Source: an uncultured Phascolarctobacterium sp.
GTDB lineage: Bacteria > Bacillota > Negativicutes > Acidaminococcales > Acidaminococcaceae
DNA: 47,804 nt
Direction of reading: 5' to 3'
Assembly (NCBI GenBank): GCA_900544795.1
Contig: UQWM01000017.1
Location: forward strand, 1 to 47,804
Notes under the pieces: generated by a model
The model's input: only the letters and a program-made list of their open reading frames with translations
Told to the model about the DNA's origin: nothing
Database searches by the model: none
Shown here: piece by piece, positions 1 to 8,380 of the stretch
Position numbering within the stretch: position 1 is the stretch's first letter
Layout of the letters: each line of letters opens with the position of its first letter
Program-made: the position numbers and the translations under genes

Positions 1-34
1 GGGGTCGCGAGTTCGAATCTCGTTTTCCGCTCCA
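1..34 (+). tRNA. tRNA-Gly (GCC-type), 3' part only
   Basis: Only the 3' end lies in the window. The T arm is visible: stem 7-11 pairs with 19-23 around the loop TTCGAAT (12-18). It is followed by the 3' acceptor strand TTTCCGC, discriminator T and an encoded CCA at 32-34. The sequence closely matches the 3' end of bacterial tRNA-Gly(GCC), which also has a U discriminator. The anticodon is outside the window, so the isoacceptor is inferred. Confidence 0.85.
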
Positions 35-46
35 TCTAAATATTGA

Positions 47-72
47 CCCGGCAGAAGGCTGCCGGGTTTTTT
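47..72 (+). terminator. Intrinsic terminator after tRNA-Gly
   Basis: Stem CCCGGCAG (47-54) pairs with CTGCCGGG (59-66) around an AAGG loop, followed by six T (67-72). It closes the tRNA transcript ahead of the tig promoter. Confidence 0.9.
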
Positions 73-80
73 GTTGCTTC

Positions 81-109
81 TTGTCAACTTTTAATCATTG
101 TGATATGAT
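81..109 (+). promoter_or_regulatory. Sigma-A-type promoter for tig
   Basis: A -35 TTGTCA (81-86) and -10 TATGAT (104-109) are separated by 17 bases, right after the tRNA terminator. Transcription would give a leader of about 90 bases. Confidence 0.6.
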
Positions 110-203
110 ATTATGAGCGATTTATGTCAGTATCTTTTGATATTGGTCTTGAACAAGCTATTAAATTTTAAAACACATATAAAACCTAAGGGAGGATTTT
201 TTA

Positions 204-1487
204 ATGAACGTATCTGTTGAAAGAGTTGTGAATGATGCAACCCTCAAAATTACTTTACCCGCTGAGAAAGTGAATAAAGGCTTCAAAAAAGCAATCACCA
301 AGATTGCAGGCAGCGTTAACATCCCCGGTTTCCGTAAAGGCAAAGCACCCCGTAATATCATCGAGATGCACTATGGCAAAGAAGCTATCAAACAGGAAGC
401 ATTTGAGATCGTTGCTAACGATTGCTATAGCAAGGCCCTGGAACAAGAAAACCTGATCCCCGTATCCGACCCGAAGGTTGAAGCATCTGTTTTTGAAGAA
501 AACAAAGATATGGAACTGACTATCAAAGTTACTTTGAAACCGGAAGTTGAACTGGGCGACTACAAAGGTCTGTCCGTAGAAAAAAAAGAAGTTGCTGTTG
601 AAGATGCCGACGTTGACGCTGCAGTAGAAGAACTGCGCAACCGTCAATCTAAAATGGTAGTTGCCGAAGAAGGCACCATCATTGAAAAAGGCGACTTCGC
701 CATCATCGACTTTGCCGGCACCGTGGACGGTGAACCGTTCAGCGGCGGCGAAGGTAAAGGCTATCCTCTGGAAGTAGGTTCCAACTCCTTTATACCCGGC
801 TTTGAAGATCAGCTGGTAGGCCTCAAAAAAGGCGACGCTACTGATGTATCCGTAACCTTCCCTGAAGATTACTTTGTAAAAGAGCTGGCTGGTAAAGAAG
901 CTGTGTTTAAAGTTAATGTTCAAGACGTAAAACGCAAAGAGCTGCCCGAGCTGAATGACGAATATGTTGCAGCTAACAGCGAATATAAAACTGTTGCCGA
1001 TCTTAAGGCTGCTTACAAAGAACGCATGCTGCAAAATGCTGAAAACAATGCTAAAGTAGAATATGAAAAAGCATTGATCGATGCCGCTGTTGCCAACGCT
1101 AAATTTGAAGTGCCCGAGATCATGATCGAAGACCGTATCAGCCAAATGGTTGATGAAATGCGCATGAGCCTCGAAAGCCGTAAAATGACCCTGGAAATGT
1201 ACATGCAGTATACCGGCATGGACATGGCTAAGATCCGCGATAACCAACGTGCTACTGCTACTGAAAACGTCAAAACCGACCTGGTTTTAGACGCTATCGC
1301 TAAAGCAGAAAACATCCAGGTTTCCATGGAGGACGTTGACGCAGAGCTTTCTACTATCGCAGCTCAGCATGGCGCAACTTTGGAAGAAGTCAAAAACATC
1401 ATCAAATCTAATGGCAACATGGGTCTTTTGCTCGCTAACATTCTGCGCCGCAAAGCAGCTCACGTTGTTATCGACAACGTAAAATAA
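204..1487 (+). CDS. tig: Trigger factor, ribosome-associated chaperone and prolyl isomerase
   Basis: Binds at the ribosomal exit tunnel and helps new chains fold. The 427 residues are family length. The N-terminal ribosome-docking signature GFRKGKAP is at residues 42-49. A central FKBP-type isomerase domain runs from about 150 to 245 (seen from DFAGTVDGEPFSGGEG), and the helical C-terminal chaperone arms fill the rest. The ATG has a strong Shine-Dalgarno, GGGAGG, about 10 bases upstream. It lies first in the order tig-clpP-clpX-lon-ysxC, a common Firmicute arrangement linking folding to degradation of failures. Its own promoter is at 81-109. Identification is secure. Confidence 0.97.
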   Translation: MNVSVERVVNDATLKITLPAEKVNKGFKKAITKIAGSVNIPGFRKGKAPRNIIEMHYGKEAIKQEAFEIVANDCYSKALEQENLIPVSDPKVEASVFEENKDMELTIKVTLKPEVELGDYKGLSVEKKEVAVEDADVDAAVEELRNRQSKMVVAEEGTIIEKGDFAIIDFAGTVDGEPFSGGEGKGYPLEVGSNSFIPGFEDQLVGLKKGDATDVSVTFPEDYFVKELAGKEAVFKVNVQDVKRKELPELNDEYVAANSEYKTVADLKAAYKERMLQNAENNAKVEYEKALIDAAVANAKFEVPEIMIEDRISQMVDEMRMSLESRKMTLEMYMQYTGMDMAKIRDNQRATATENVKTDLVLDAIAKAENIQVSMEDVDAELSTIAAQHGATLEEVKNIIKSNGNMGLLLANILRRKAAHVVIDNVK

Positions 1488-1497
1488 TCTGCATTTT

Positions 1498-1525
1498 GCC
1501 GCCGGCGCTTTCAGCTTCCGGCGGC
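1498..1525 (+). repeat. GC-rich hairpin between tig and clpP
   Basis: GCCGCCGG (1498-1505) pairs with CCGGCGGC (1518-1525). No T-run follows, so it is more likely an mRNA-stabilising or attenuating hairpin than a full terminator. Confidence 0.5.
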
Positions 1526-1576
1526 TAATGCAACTTTATCAAAAAAATATAACCTTAAAGAAAAGGGGTGTAAGAC

Positions 1577-2179
1577 ATGAACTATGTGCCTATCGTTGTA
1601 GAGCAATCCAGCAGGGGTGAGCGCTCTTATGACATCTATTCCCGCTTATTGAAAGACAGAATCGTTTTTGTTACCGGCCCTATCGACGACGCGATGGCGA
1701 ATGTCGTTATCGCCCAGCTGCTCTTCTTAGAATCCGAAGATCCCAATAAAGACATCCATCTTTATATCAACAGCCCGGGCGGTAGCGTCAGCGCAGGCCT
1801 GGCCATTTATGACACTATGCAGTACATCAAACCTGATGTTTCTACTATCTGCATGGGTATGGCCGCCAGTATGGCTTCTGTGCTGCTGGCAGCAGGTACT
1901 CCCGGTAAACGCCATGCGCTCCCGTATTCCCGCGTCATGATCCATCAACCGCTGGGCGGAGCACAAGGCCAGGCTACTGAAATTGAGATCCATGCTCGTG
2001 AGATTTTACGTATCCGCGAAGAAATGAACGGCATTTTAGCCAAACATACAGGTCAAACCAAAGAAAAAATCGCCCATGATACCGAACGCGATTACTACCT
2101 GACCAGTGAAGAAGCAAAAGCTTACGGACTGATCGACGAAGTTGTGACCCGTAAAGCAGCAGCTGAAGAAGCGAAATGA
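1577..2179 (+). CDS. clpP: ATP-dependent Clp protease proteolytic subunit
   Basis: Serine peptidase that forms the tetradecameric barrel of the ClpXP protease in the cytoplasm. The 200 residues are the usual length. The catalytic triad can be placed as S98 in GMAASMAS, H123 in MIHQP and D172 in ERDYY, which matches family spacing. The oxyanion region NSPGGSV is at 65-71. The short N-terminal stretch before the catalytic core suggests little or no propeptide. The start ATG follows AAGGGGTG. clpX starts 22 bases after its stop, so the two are probably cotranscribed and act together as ClpXP. Confidence 0.97.
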   Translation: MNYVPIVVEQSSRGERSYDIYSRLLKDRIVFVTGPIDDAMANVVIAQLLFLESEDPNKDIHLYINSPGGSVSAGLAIYDTMQYIKPDVSTICMGMAASMASVLLAAGTPGKRHALPYSRVMIHQPLGGAQGQATEIEIHAREILRIREEMNGILAKHTGQTKEKIAHDTERDYYLTSEEAKAYGLIDEVVTRKAAAEEAK

Positions 2180-2201
2180 TGCAGACTAAGGAGATAACAC
2201 T

Positions 2202-3452
2202 ATGAACTTTGGCGAGGGGAACGACAGCAATATCACCTGTTCCTTCTGTGGAAAAAGAGAAGGTCAGGTCCGTAAGCTGATTGCCGGTCATAACGTCTAC
2301 ATCTGCGACGAATGTATCGAGCTTTGTAACGAAATGCTTACGGAAGATTTGAAAGAAACCAATACTGTTGCTGCCGATGTAAATGAACTGCCGAAGCCCA
2401 AAGAGATCAAAGATATTCTTGACGAGTATGTAATCGGTCAGGAAGACGCGAAGAAAACTTTGGCGGTAGCGGTTTATAACCATTATAAACGCATCAACTA
2501 CGAATTGAATAATCCTGCAAAAGATAAGGATGTGGAACTGCAAAAATCCAACATCCTGATGCTTGGCCCTACCGGCAGCGGCAAAACACTGCTGGCACAG
2601 ACCCTGGCTAAAATATTGCAGGTGCCTTTTGCCATTGCCGACGCTACTGCGCTGACAGAAGCCGGTTATGTGGGCGAGGACGTAGAAAACATTCTGCTCA
2701 AATTGATCCAGAATGCCGATTTCGACATCGACCGTGCCCAAAGAGGCATTATTTATATCGATGAGATCGATAAGATCTCCCGTAAATCCGAAAACCCTTC
2801 GATCACCCGTGATGTATCCGGTGAAGGTGTGCAGCAGGCCCTGCTGAAAATTTTAGAGGGAACCGTTGCCAGCGTTCCGCCTCAGGGCGGCCGCAAGCAT
2901 CCCCATCAGGAATTCATCCAGATCGACACTACGAACATCCTGTTCATCTGCGGCGGCGCCTTCGCTGGTCTGGAAAACATCATCAGCGCCCGCATAGGCA
3001 AAAAGAACCTTGGTTTTGGTGCCGACATTAAAACTAAAGAAGAAGCTAAAGCAGATACGATCTTTAAAAAGGTGCTGCCGGAAGACTTGATGAAATTTGG
3101 GCTTATACCTGAATTTGCAGGTCGTCTGCCGGTAGTGGTAACATTAGATTCTTTGGATAAAGACGCTCTGATCAAGATCCTGCAGGAACCTAAAAATGCT
3201 TTGATCAAACAGTATCAGCATTTCCTGGCTATGGACAATGTGGAACTGGAATTTGAAGACGGCGCTTTGGTAGCTATCGCTGAAGAAGCCCTGAAACGCA
3301 ATGCCGGTGCCCGCGGTCTGCGTGCTATCATCGAAGAAGTAATGCGCAACGTGATGTATGAGGTGCCTTCCCGTGTCGACGTTATCAAATGCGTGGTTAC
3401 GGAAGCGGCTATCAGAGAGCACATGGAACCGAAAATGGTAGTTGCTAGTTAA
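2202..3452 (+). CDS. clpX: ClpX, ATP-dependent unfoldase of ClpXP
   Basis: AAA+ ring ATPase that recognises, unfolds and threads substrates into ClpP. The N-terminal zinc-binding domain has the C4 set C13, C16, C35 and C38, used for substrate and adaptor binding. Walker A GPTGSGKT is at 122-129, Walker B IIYIDEID follows, and the arginine-finger region FIPEFAGR-type sequence (GLIPEFAGRLP) is present. At 416 residues it is full length. The start ATG follows AAGGAG by a good distance. A terminator at 3461-3498 ends this unit before lon. Confidence 0.97.
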   Translation: MNFGEGNDSNITCSFCGKREGQVRKLIAGHNVYICDECIELCNEMLTEDLKETNTVAADVNELPKPKEIKDILDEYVIGQEDAKKTLAVAVYNHYKRINYELNNPAKDKDVELQKSNILMLGPTGSGKTLLAQTLAKILQVPFAIADATALTEAGYVGEDVENILLKLIQNADFDIDRAQRGIIYIDEIDKISRKSENPSITRDVSGEGVQQALLKILEGTVASVPPQGGRKHPHQEFIQIDTTNILFICGGAFAGLENIISARIGKKNLGFGADIKTKEEAKADTIFKKVLPEDLMKFGLIPEFAGRLPVVVTLDSLDKDALIKILQEPKNALIKQYQHFLAMDNVELEFEDGALVAIAEEALKRNAGARGLRAIIEEVMRNVMYEVPSRVDVIKCVVTEAAIREHMEPKMVVAS

Positions 3453-3460
3453 GCAATTAA

Positions 3461-3498
3461 AAAAAGAAGGGGAAGGGGCGTAGCCTTTTCCCCTTTTT
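3461..3498 (+). terminator. Intrinsic terminator after clpX
   Basis: AAGGGGAA..GG (3467-3476) pairs with CC..TTCCCCTT (3484-3495) with a small bulge, followed by T residues. It separates clpX from lon, 85 bases downstream. Confidence 0.8.
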
Positions 3499-3582
3499 AT
3501 GTTAAAATAAAGTTAAGCGTAAAATTTAAATTGAAAAATACCGTTTGCTGCGGCACAGCCCGCAGGCAAAGGAGGGAAATAT

Positions 3583-5904
3583 ATGGAAACAAGACCACGT
3601 TTGATGCCGCTGCTGCCCTTGCGGGGCATGCTGGTATTTCCGGGTATGATCATAAATCTTGACGTTGGCAGGGAACGCTCTGTCCATGCTGTAGAAGCAG
3701 CTATGACTTCTGACCGGCAGATACTGCTGGTATCACAAAAAGAAGCCGTAACAATGGACCCGGGCCAGCAGGATTTATTCAAATACGGCGTCGTTGCCGA
3801 AATCAAACAACTATTAAAACTGCCCAGCGGTGCGCTGCGCATCTTAGTCGAAGGCCTGTCACGCGCTAAAGTCGAAACTGTTATCGAAGCGCCAGCCGTC
3901 GATACCTATTTTCAGGCCAACGCCCTGCCGGTGGATTCTGTTGTTAGTGACGATACCGAAGTTGAGGCTCTGCGCCGCATGCTGATCGAAACCTTTGAAC
4001 AATGGATCATTGCCAGCAAAAAAGTTAACAGCGAAGTGCTGCTCACCTTCAAGGATCAAACCGATCCCGGCCGTGTGGCGGATATGATCGCCGGCTATCT
4101 GTCCATTAATGTCGAAGAAAAACAACAGCTTCTTGAAGCTATCGACGTTAAAGAACGTATGAATAAGCTTTACAGTTATCTGTGCAAAGAACTGGAGATC
4201 GCCGGGCTGGAAAAAAATATTTCCCAGCAGGTGCGCAAACAGATCGAGCAGAACCAGAAGGAATACTATCTGCGTGAACAGATGAAAGCCATCAACAAAG
4301 AGCTGGGCGAAGGCGACGAACGCCAGGCCGAGATCGACGAATATAAAAGGCAGATGGCCGAGCTGGAGCTGCCTGCTGAAGTAGTCGAAAAAATCAATAA
4401 AGAACTGGATCGTCTGTATAAGATGCCGCCGATGATGGCCGAAAGCGCCGTTATCCGCAACTATATCGACGTGCTTTTAAGCTTGCCCTGGGGCAAATTT
4501 ACCGAAGATAATTTTGATCTGGAAGTAGCGGCTCAAGTACTTGATAAAGACCACTACGGACTGGAAAAAGTAAAAGAACGTATTTTAGAATATTTGGCAG
4601 TACGTGCCCTCACAAAACAAAGCAAAGGGCCGATCCTCTGCCTGGTCGGGCCTCCCGGCGTGGGCAAAACCTCGCTGGCCCACTCGGTAGCACGTGCTAT
4701 CAACCGCAAATTCAGCCGCGTCTCCTTAGGTGGCGTGCGTGACGAAGCCGAGATCCGTGGCCACCGCCGTACCTATATCGGCGCTATGCCGGGACGTATT
4801 ATTCACGGGATGCAGACCTGTGGCTGCATGAACCCGGTCTTTTTGCTGGACGAAGTCGATAAAATGGCCTCTGATTTTCGTGGCGATCCCGCATCAGCTT
4901 TGCTGGAAGTGCTGGACCCGGAACAAAACAACACCTTCAGTGATCACTATATCGAATTCCCCTTCGATCTTTCCCATGTTTTCTGGATCGTAACCGCTAA
5001 CACGGTAGAAACTATCCCTCCGGCGCTGCTGGACAGAATGGAAGTTATCCAGCTGACCAGCTATACGGAAGATGAAAAAGTAAAGATCGGCGAGCTGCAC
5101 CTGCTGCCGAAAGAGCGTCAGGCCCACGGCTTAACCTCTAAAACATTAAACGTCACCGAACTGGCCCTGCGCCATGTTATCCGCGAATACACCCGGGAAG
5201 CAGGCGTGCGTAATCTGGAACGCAAAATCGCGGCCATCTGCCGCAAAACTGCGCACCGTATCGTTACCAAACAGGTCAAAAGCGCTAAAGTAACCGAAAA
5301 AAATCTGACTAAATATTTAGGCCCGGTCATCTTCCTTGAAAGTGACCTGACGCCTAAAGCCGAGATCGGCATCTGCACAGGCCTGGCCTGGACCAGCGTC
5401 GGCGGCGAGCTGCTGAAAGTAGAAGTGCTGGCTACCAACGGCAAAGGCGGCCTGGTACTGACCGGCCAGTTGGGCGAAGTAATGAAGGAATCCGCACAAG
5501 CTGGCTATACTTATATCCGTTCCCGTGCCAAAGAACTACAGTTGGACGAAAGATTTTACGAAAACACCGATATCCATATCCATCTGCCGGAAGGCGCCAT
5601 TCCTAAAGACGGCCCCTCGGCAGGTATCACCATGGTCACAGCCATGGTCTCGGCGCTTACTAAACGCCACGTTAAGGCCGGTATCGCCATGACAGGCGAG
5701 ATCACACTTTCCGGCAAAGTGCTGCCTGTGGGCGGCATTAAAGAAAAAATGCTGGCAGCTCACCGCTACGGCGTCAAAACCATCCTGCTGCCCGAACAGA
5801 ATATGCAGGATCTGGAAGAACTGCCCGCTAATGTGCGTGCGGCCATGAAATTTGTGCCCGTCAACCACATGGACCAAGTATTGAAATTAGCTCTGGAGGA
5901 ATAA
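3583..5904 (+). CDS. lon: ATP-dependent Lon protease
   Basis: Cytoplasmic quality-control protease that combines AAA+ ATPase and Ser-Lys peptidase in one chain. The 773 residues cover the N-terminal substrate domain (to about 200), coiled coil, ATPase and protease domains. Walker A GPPGVGKT is at 356-363. The catalytic dyad is S679 in DGPSAG and K722 in GGIKEK, the same numbers as in E. coli Lon, so no insertions disturb the fold. The ATG follows AAAGGAGGG. The next gene, ysxC, starts one base after the stop, the known lon-ysxC linkage, so the two are translated from one message. Confidence 0.97.
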   Translation: METRPRLMPLLPLRGMLVFPGMIINLDVGRERSVHAVEAAMTSDRQILLVSQKEAVTMDPGQQDLFKYGVVAEIKQLLKLPSGALRILVEGLSRAKVETVIEAPAVDTYFQANALPVDSVVSDDTEVEALRRMLIETFEQWIIASKKVNSEVLLTFKDQTDPGRVADMIAGYLSINVEEKQQLLEAIDVKERMNKLYSYLCKELEIAGLEKNISQQVRKQIEQNQKEYYLREQMKAINKELGEGDERQAEIDEYKRQMAELELPAEVVEKINKELDRLYKMPPMMAESAVIRNYIDVLLSLPWGKFTEDNFDLEVAAQVLDKDHYGLEKVKERILEYLAVRALTKQSKGPILCLVGPPGVGKTSLAHSVARAINRKFSRVSLGGVRDEAEIRGHRRTYIGAMPGRIIHGMQTCGCMNPVFLLDEVDKMASDFRGDPASALLEVLDPEQNNTFSDHYIEFPFDLSHVFWIVTANTVETIPPALLDRMEVIQLTSYTEDEKVKIGELHLLPKERQAHGLTSKTLNVTELALRHVIREYTREAGVRNLERKIAAICRKTAHRIVTKQVKSAKVTEKNLTKYLGPVIFLESDLTPKAEIGICTGLAWTSVGGELLKVEVLATNGKGGLVLTGQLGEVMKESAQAGYTYIRSRAKELQLDERFYENTDIHIHLPEGAIPKDGPSAGITMVTAMVSALTKRHVKAGIAMTGEITLSGKVLPVGGIKEKMLAAHRYGVKTILLPEQNMQDLEELPANVRAAMKFVPVNHMDQVLKLALEE

Positions 5905-5905
5905 G

Positions 5906-6544
5906 ATGAACAAAGGAATCTGGGACATCATCCACGCCCAATATATCACCTCTGCCGTCAAGGCAGAACAATATCCTGCGCCGCCGATGATCGAAGCGGC
6001 CTTTATCGGCAGGTCCAATGTCGGTAAATCCTCGCTGATCAATTCGCTGTGCCGCAGGAATGGGCTGGCTCGTGTCAGTTCTACTCCCGGTAAAACCCAA
6101 ACCATCAATTTCTATGGCCTGCAGGCCAAGCGTACCAACGAAGGCCAGGAAGAACGGGCTGACTTTTACCTGGTCGACCTGCCCGGTTACGGTTTCGCTA
6201 AAACTGCTAAAACCAACAAAGACAAATGGTCCGGGTTCATCAGTAAATATCTTTCCGGTTCCGATAATCTGGGTCTGGTCTGTCAGCTGATCGACATCAG
6301 GCATAAACCATTGGACAGTGATATCGAAAGCTATCACTGGCTGTTGGAATGTGGCTTACAGGTGCAGGTTATCCTTACCAAAGCCGATAAATTGTCGAAA
6401 AACGCCGCTATGGCTCAAAAAGCTTTGTTCAAACGCGAGCTGGGTCTGGACGACAGCCGTATCATGACCTATTCCACAACGCAAAACACCATGCGCAGTG
6501 AACTGATCGGCCGCATCATGACAGCGTTGGAAGGGCATTACTAA
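5906..6544 (+). CDS. ysxC: Ribosome biogenesis GTPase YsxC/EngB (YihA)
   Basis: Essential small GTPase needed for late assembly of the 50S ribosomal subunit. The 212-residue chain is one GTPase domain. G1 is GRSNVGKS at 35-42, G3 is DLPGYGFA and G4 is TKADK, with the TPGKTQ switch region between. The extra segment AKRTNEGQEE before G3 is slightly longer than in many homologues. The gene begins one base after lon and has the weak overlap-type Shine-Dalgarno GGAGGAA at the lon end, so it is probably coupled to lon. Confidence 0.95.
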   Translation: MNKGIWDIIHAQYITSAVKAEQYPAPPMIEAAFIGRSNVGKSSLINSLCRRNGLARVSSTPGKTQTINFYGLQAKRTNEGQEERADFYLVDLPGYGFAKTAKTNKDKWSGFISKYLSGSDNLGLVCQLIDIRHKPLDSDIESYHWLLECGLQVQVILTKADKLSKNAAMAQKALFKRELGLDDSRIMTYSTTQNTMRSELIGRIMTALEGHY

Positions 6545-6555
6545 GCGAGGCATTT

Positions 6556-7587
6556 ATGTTGAACCGATTGCTGCTGTTTATTCTGGCAGCCTGTTTAGGA
6601 ACAATATTTTTAAAAATGGAACTGCCTATACCCTACCTGATGGGCGGTATTGCCGCGGCCGTGGCCTGCAAACTGGCAGGCCCTGCCGTCAGCTGGCCTA
6701 AAGGCTGGCGCGAGCTTGGCCTTTTAGTCGCCGGTTACGGTATCGGGCGCAATTTTACCGCCCATACCTGGGAGCAGATGGTGCAGCAAAGCTTCGGCGT
6801 GCTGGAAGCTACGCTGATAGCAGTTGCTGTATCGGTAGTTATTGCCTGGTGGACAGCGCGGCATACGTCGGCCAATCTTATCAGCTGCGTTATGGGCATT
6901 ATGCCAGGCGGGCTCACCCAAATGATGCTGATGTCAGAAGAAGACCCGCGGGCTGACGCCAATGTGGTCGTTGTTATGCAGACCCTGCGTTTGGTAGGCG
7001 TTATCGTTGCCGTACCATTTTTAGTCATTCACGGGCTGGGTGCGCAGGTGCTGGGCAGCGACGCTTTAGTGCCGACGGCAGGCGGTATCCACTGGCTTAT
7101 CCTGGTTCCGTTGTCTTTTTTAGGCGCCTTTGCCGCCACTAAGCTGCGTATCCCTACGCCGCGCCTGCTGGGACCAATTTTGGCAACTGCTGCTGGGTCG
7201 TATTTTTTAGGCGGCCTGCAGCCCGTGCCCGGCTTGTTGATGCTGGTGGCCCAGGTCAGCATCGGCGTTTACATGGGGATGATGCTGGAACCTAAAAAAC
7301 TGGTCGCTACCCGCGAGCTGATGCCCTATATTTTCGGTGGCATAATTTTGATGGTCGGCGTCAGCGTCCTGGTGGCCTGGTCCCTGTCCGACTGCTACGG
7401 TTTTTCACTGATCACCGCCTTTTTGGCTATGGCTCCCGGCGGTATTGCCGAAATGTGCCTGGCCGGTATGAGTATGGGCGAAGATGTTTCTGTCATCCTA
7501 ACATATCAGCTTGTGCGGCTCCTGTTTTTGAATATCTGTGTGCCTTTAGCCATCACTGCCTATTTTAAAAAGAAAGTAGCGATTTAA
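6556..7587 (+). CDS. AbrB-family integral membrane protein (gate-duplication family)
   Basis: The 343-residue chain is almost entirely hydrophobic, with about nine to ten predicted membrane spans. It shows an internal duplication: PIPYLMGGIAAAVACKL near the N terminus resembles PTPRLLGPILATAAG in the middle, and GIMPGGLTQM resembles MAPGGIAEM. That pattern is typical of the AbrB family (not the AbrB transcription factor), often annotated 'putative ammonia monooxygenase' without good reason. Transport is plausible but the substrate is unknown. It starts 12 bases after ysxC with GCGAGG as ribosome site, and ends the lon unit at the terminator just behind it. Confidence 0.8.
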   Translation: MLNRLLLFILAACLGTIFLKMELPIPYLMGGIAAAVACKLAGPAVSWPKGWRELGLLVAGYGIGRNFTAHTWEQMVQQSFGVLEATLIAVAVSVVIAWWTARHTSANLISCVMGIMPGGLTQMMLMSEEDPRADANVVVVMQTLRLVGVIVAVPFLVIHGLGAQVLGSDALVPTAGGIHWLILVPLSFLGAFAATKLRIPTPRLLGPILATAAGSYFLGGLQPVPGLLMLVAQVSIGVYMGMMLEPKKLVATRELMPYIFGGIILMVGVSVLVAWSLSDCYGFSLITAFLAMAPGGIAEMCLAGMSMGEDVSVILTYQLVRLLFLNICVPLAITAYFKKKVAI

Positions 7588-7635
7588 ACAGCGTTATAGC
7601 TTACTGTTGACCGGTAAACTATAACGCTGTTTTAT
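7587..7635 (+). terminator. Intrinsic terminator of the lon-ysxC unit
   Basis: A 13-base stem, AACAGCGTTATAG (7587-7599), pairs perfectly with 7619-7631 and is followed by TTTATTTAT. It begins on the last base of the stop codon. Confidence 0.85.
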
Positions 7636-7673
7636 TTATAGTGCAAAACATATAAAAAAATATCTTAAAAGAC

Positions 7674-7702
7674 TTGACAAAGGAAATAGTAATAAATACA
7701 AT
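7674..7702 (+). promoter_or_regulatory. Strong sigma-A promoter of cobalamin leader A
   Basis: TTGACA (7674-7679), a 17-base spacer and TACAAT (7697-7702). Transcription would begin near 7709, just ahead of the riboswitch. Confidence 0.85.
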
Positions 7703-7721
7703 TAAGACATCAAATGAATAT

Positions 7722-7882
7722 CGTAAGCAAAAGGTGCTCTACGGAGCTTAATAGAGAAGTCGGTGTAATTCCGACGCGGTCCCGCCGCTGTAACGAGGAG
7801 CAAACTTCAAAATACCACTGGATAATCTGGGAAGGTGAAGCGCGCTATGAATCGGAGTCAGAAGAACTGCCTTTTAGCTACA
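7722..7882 (+). promoter_or_regulatory. Cobalamin riboswitch A
   Basis: Conserved landmarks of the cobalamin aptamer are present in order: AAGGTGC, a TAATAGAGAAGTCGGTG segment, TGTAATTCCGAC, the highly conserved CCCGCCGCTGTAAC, and the closing CGGAGTCAGAAGAACTGCC. The outer P1 helix pairs GTAAGCAAAAGG (from 7723) with CCTTTTAGCTAC (7870-7881). A terminator follows at 7976. No coding gene follows directly; the first possible one, at 8381, lies beyond two terminators. Confidence 0.9.
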
Positions 7883-7975
7883 TCGCTGATTGACCTGCGA
7901 GAGACGGGGAGGAGATGCTGCAAAATTCGTATTTTGGGTAAATACGGGATGCGAATCTTTTGCTGTGAATTTCTG

Positions 7976-8025
7976 ACCGTTTTTCTTAATTATTTTATAT
8001 TAAGAGAACGGTTTTCTGTTTTTCT
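7976..8025 (+). terminator. Riboswitch-proximal terminator, leader A
   Basis: ACCGTTTTTCTTAAT (7976-7990) pairs with ATTAAGAGAACGGT (7999-8012), followed by TTTCTGTTTTT. It lies 59 bases after the 36-base shared block and is the likely expression platform of cobalamin riboswitch A. Confidence 0.75.
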
Positions 8026-8184
8026 GCGCCGTTGAGCGCCACGAGGTCGATGTGTGATGGCTAGATCTCGCTGTGAAAGGTCAAGCCATCAGTGTATATA
8101 TTTGTTTGTGACAGGTCTGGACAGCCTGTCTGGTTTATTGCCATTCTCAAGTTCTCTTTGTGCAAGAACCTTCTTCCCTCTGTT

Positions 8185-8200
8185 TGCGTAGGGGTACGCA
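8185..8200 (+). other. Hairpin with AGGGGT hexaloop (copy A)
   Basis: TGCGT (8185-8189) pairs with ACGCA (8196-8200) around AGGGGT. It is preceded by the pyrimidine tract CTTCTTCCCTC and followed by GCAAAAGC. The same arrangement recurs at 11299-11322. Confidence 0.55.
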
Positions 8201-8202
8201 GC

Positions 8203-8244
8203 AAAAGCAACCATCACAACAGCTTTGTGGTGGTTGCTTTTTTA
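8203..8244 (+). terminator. Strong terminator ending transcript A
   Basis: A 17-base stem (8203-8219 with 8225-8241) reading AAAAGCAACCATCACAA on the 5' arm, followed by a T-run. Confidence 0.85.
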
Positions 8245-8380
8245 TAGGGAAAACTTATAGAAGCAGTCTAGGTAGGAGATACTCGAACCATTCTGCAATA
8301 CTTTAAGACAGCAAAAATACAGGAGGTGAATCGCTTATTACCCCGGCACAAAAAATAATCAATGAATCTATATCGCTAAA

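Larger units (their letters stand above)
7709..8244 (+). ncRNA. Candidate B12-controlled non-coding transcript A
   Basis: Between the promoter at 7674-7702 and the terminator at 8203-8244 there is no credible protein. The transcript carries the riboswitch, the 36-base block at 7882-7917 shared with transcript B, a GACCGT-type terminator (7976-8025), the helix GATGGCT/AGCCATC near 8056-8090, and the AGGGGT-loop hairpin at 8185-8200. The parallel architecture with 10871-11385 is what supports calling it one functional RNA. Function is unknown; a decayed leader that lost its gene is the main alternative. Confidence 0.4.

Noticed and set aside
255..1247. A 330-codon minus-strand frame opposite tig
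   Set aside because: Same codon-bias artefact: Phe-rich, no recognisable motif, and fully inside a certain gene.
6556..7587. Annotation as ammonia monooxygenase
   Set aside because: The name is a historical mislabel for this membrane family; no metal-binding oxygenase residues or partner subunits are present.
7911..7944. Short frames beginning at the GGAGATG of both shared blocks (8 and 10 codons)
   Set aside because: The ribosome site would touch the start codon directly, and the two peptides share no sequence.
7835..8035. A 66-codon frame within cobalamin leader A
   Set aside because: It starts inside the aptamer and crosses the shared block and the terminator hairpin; composition is not protein-like.
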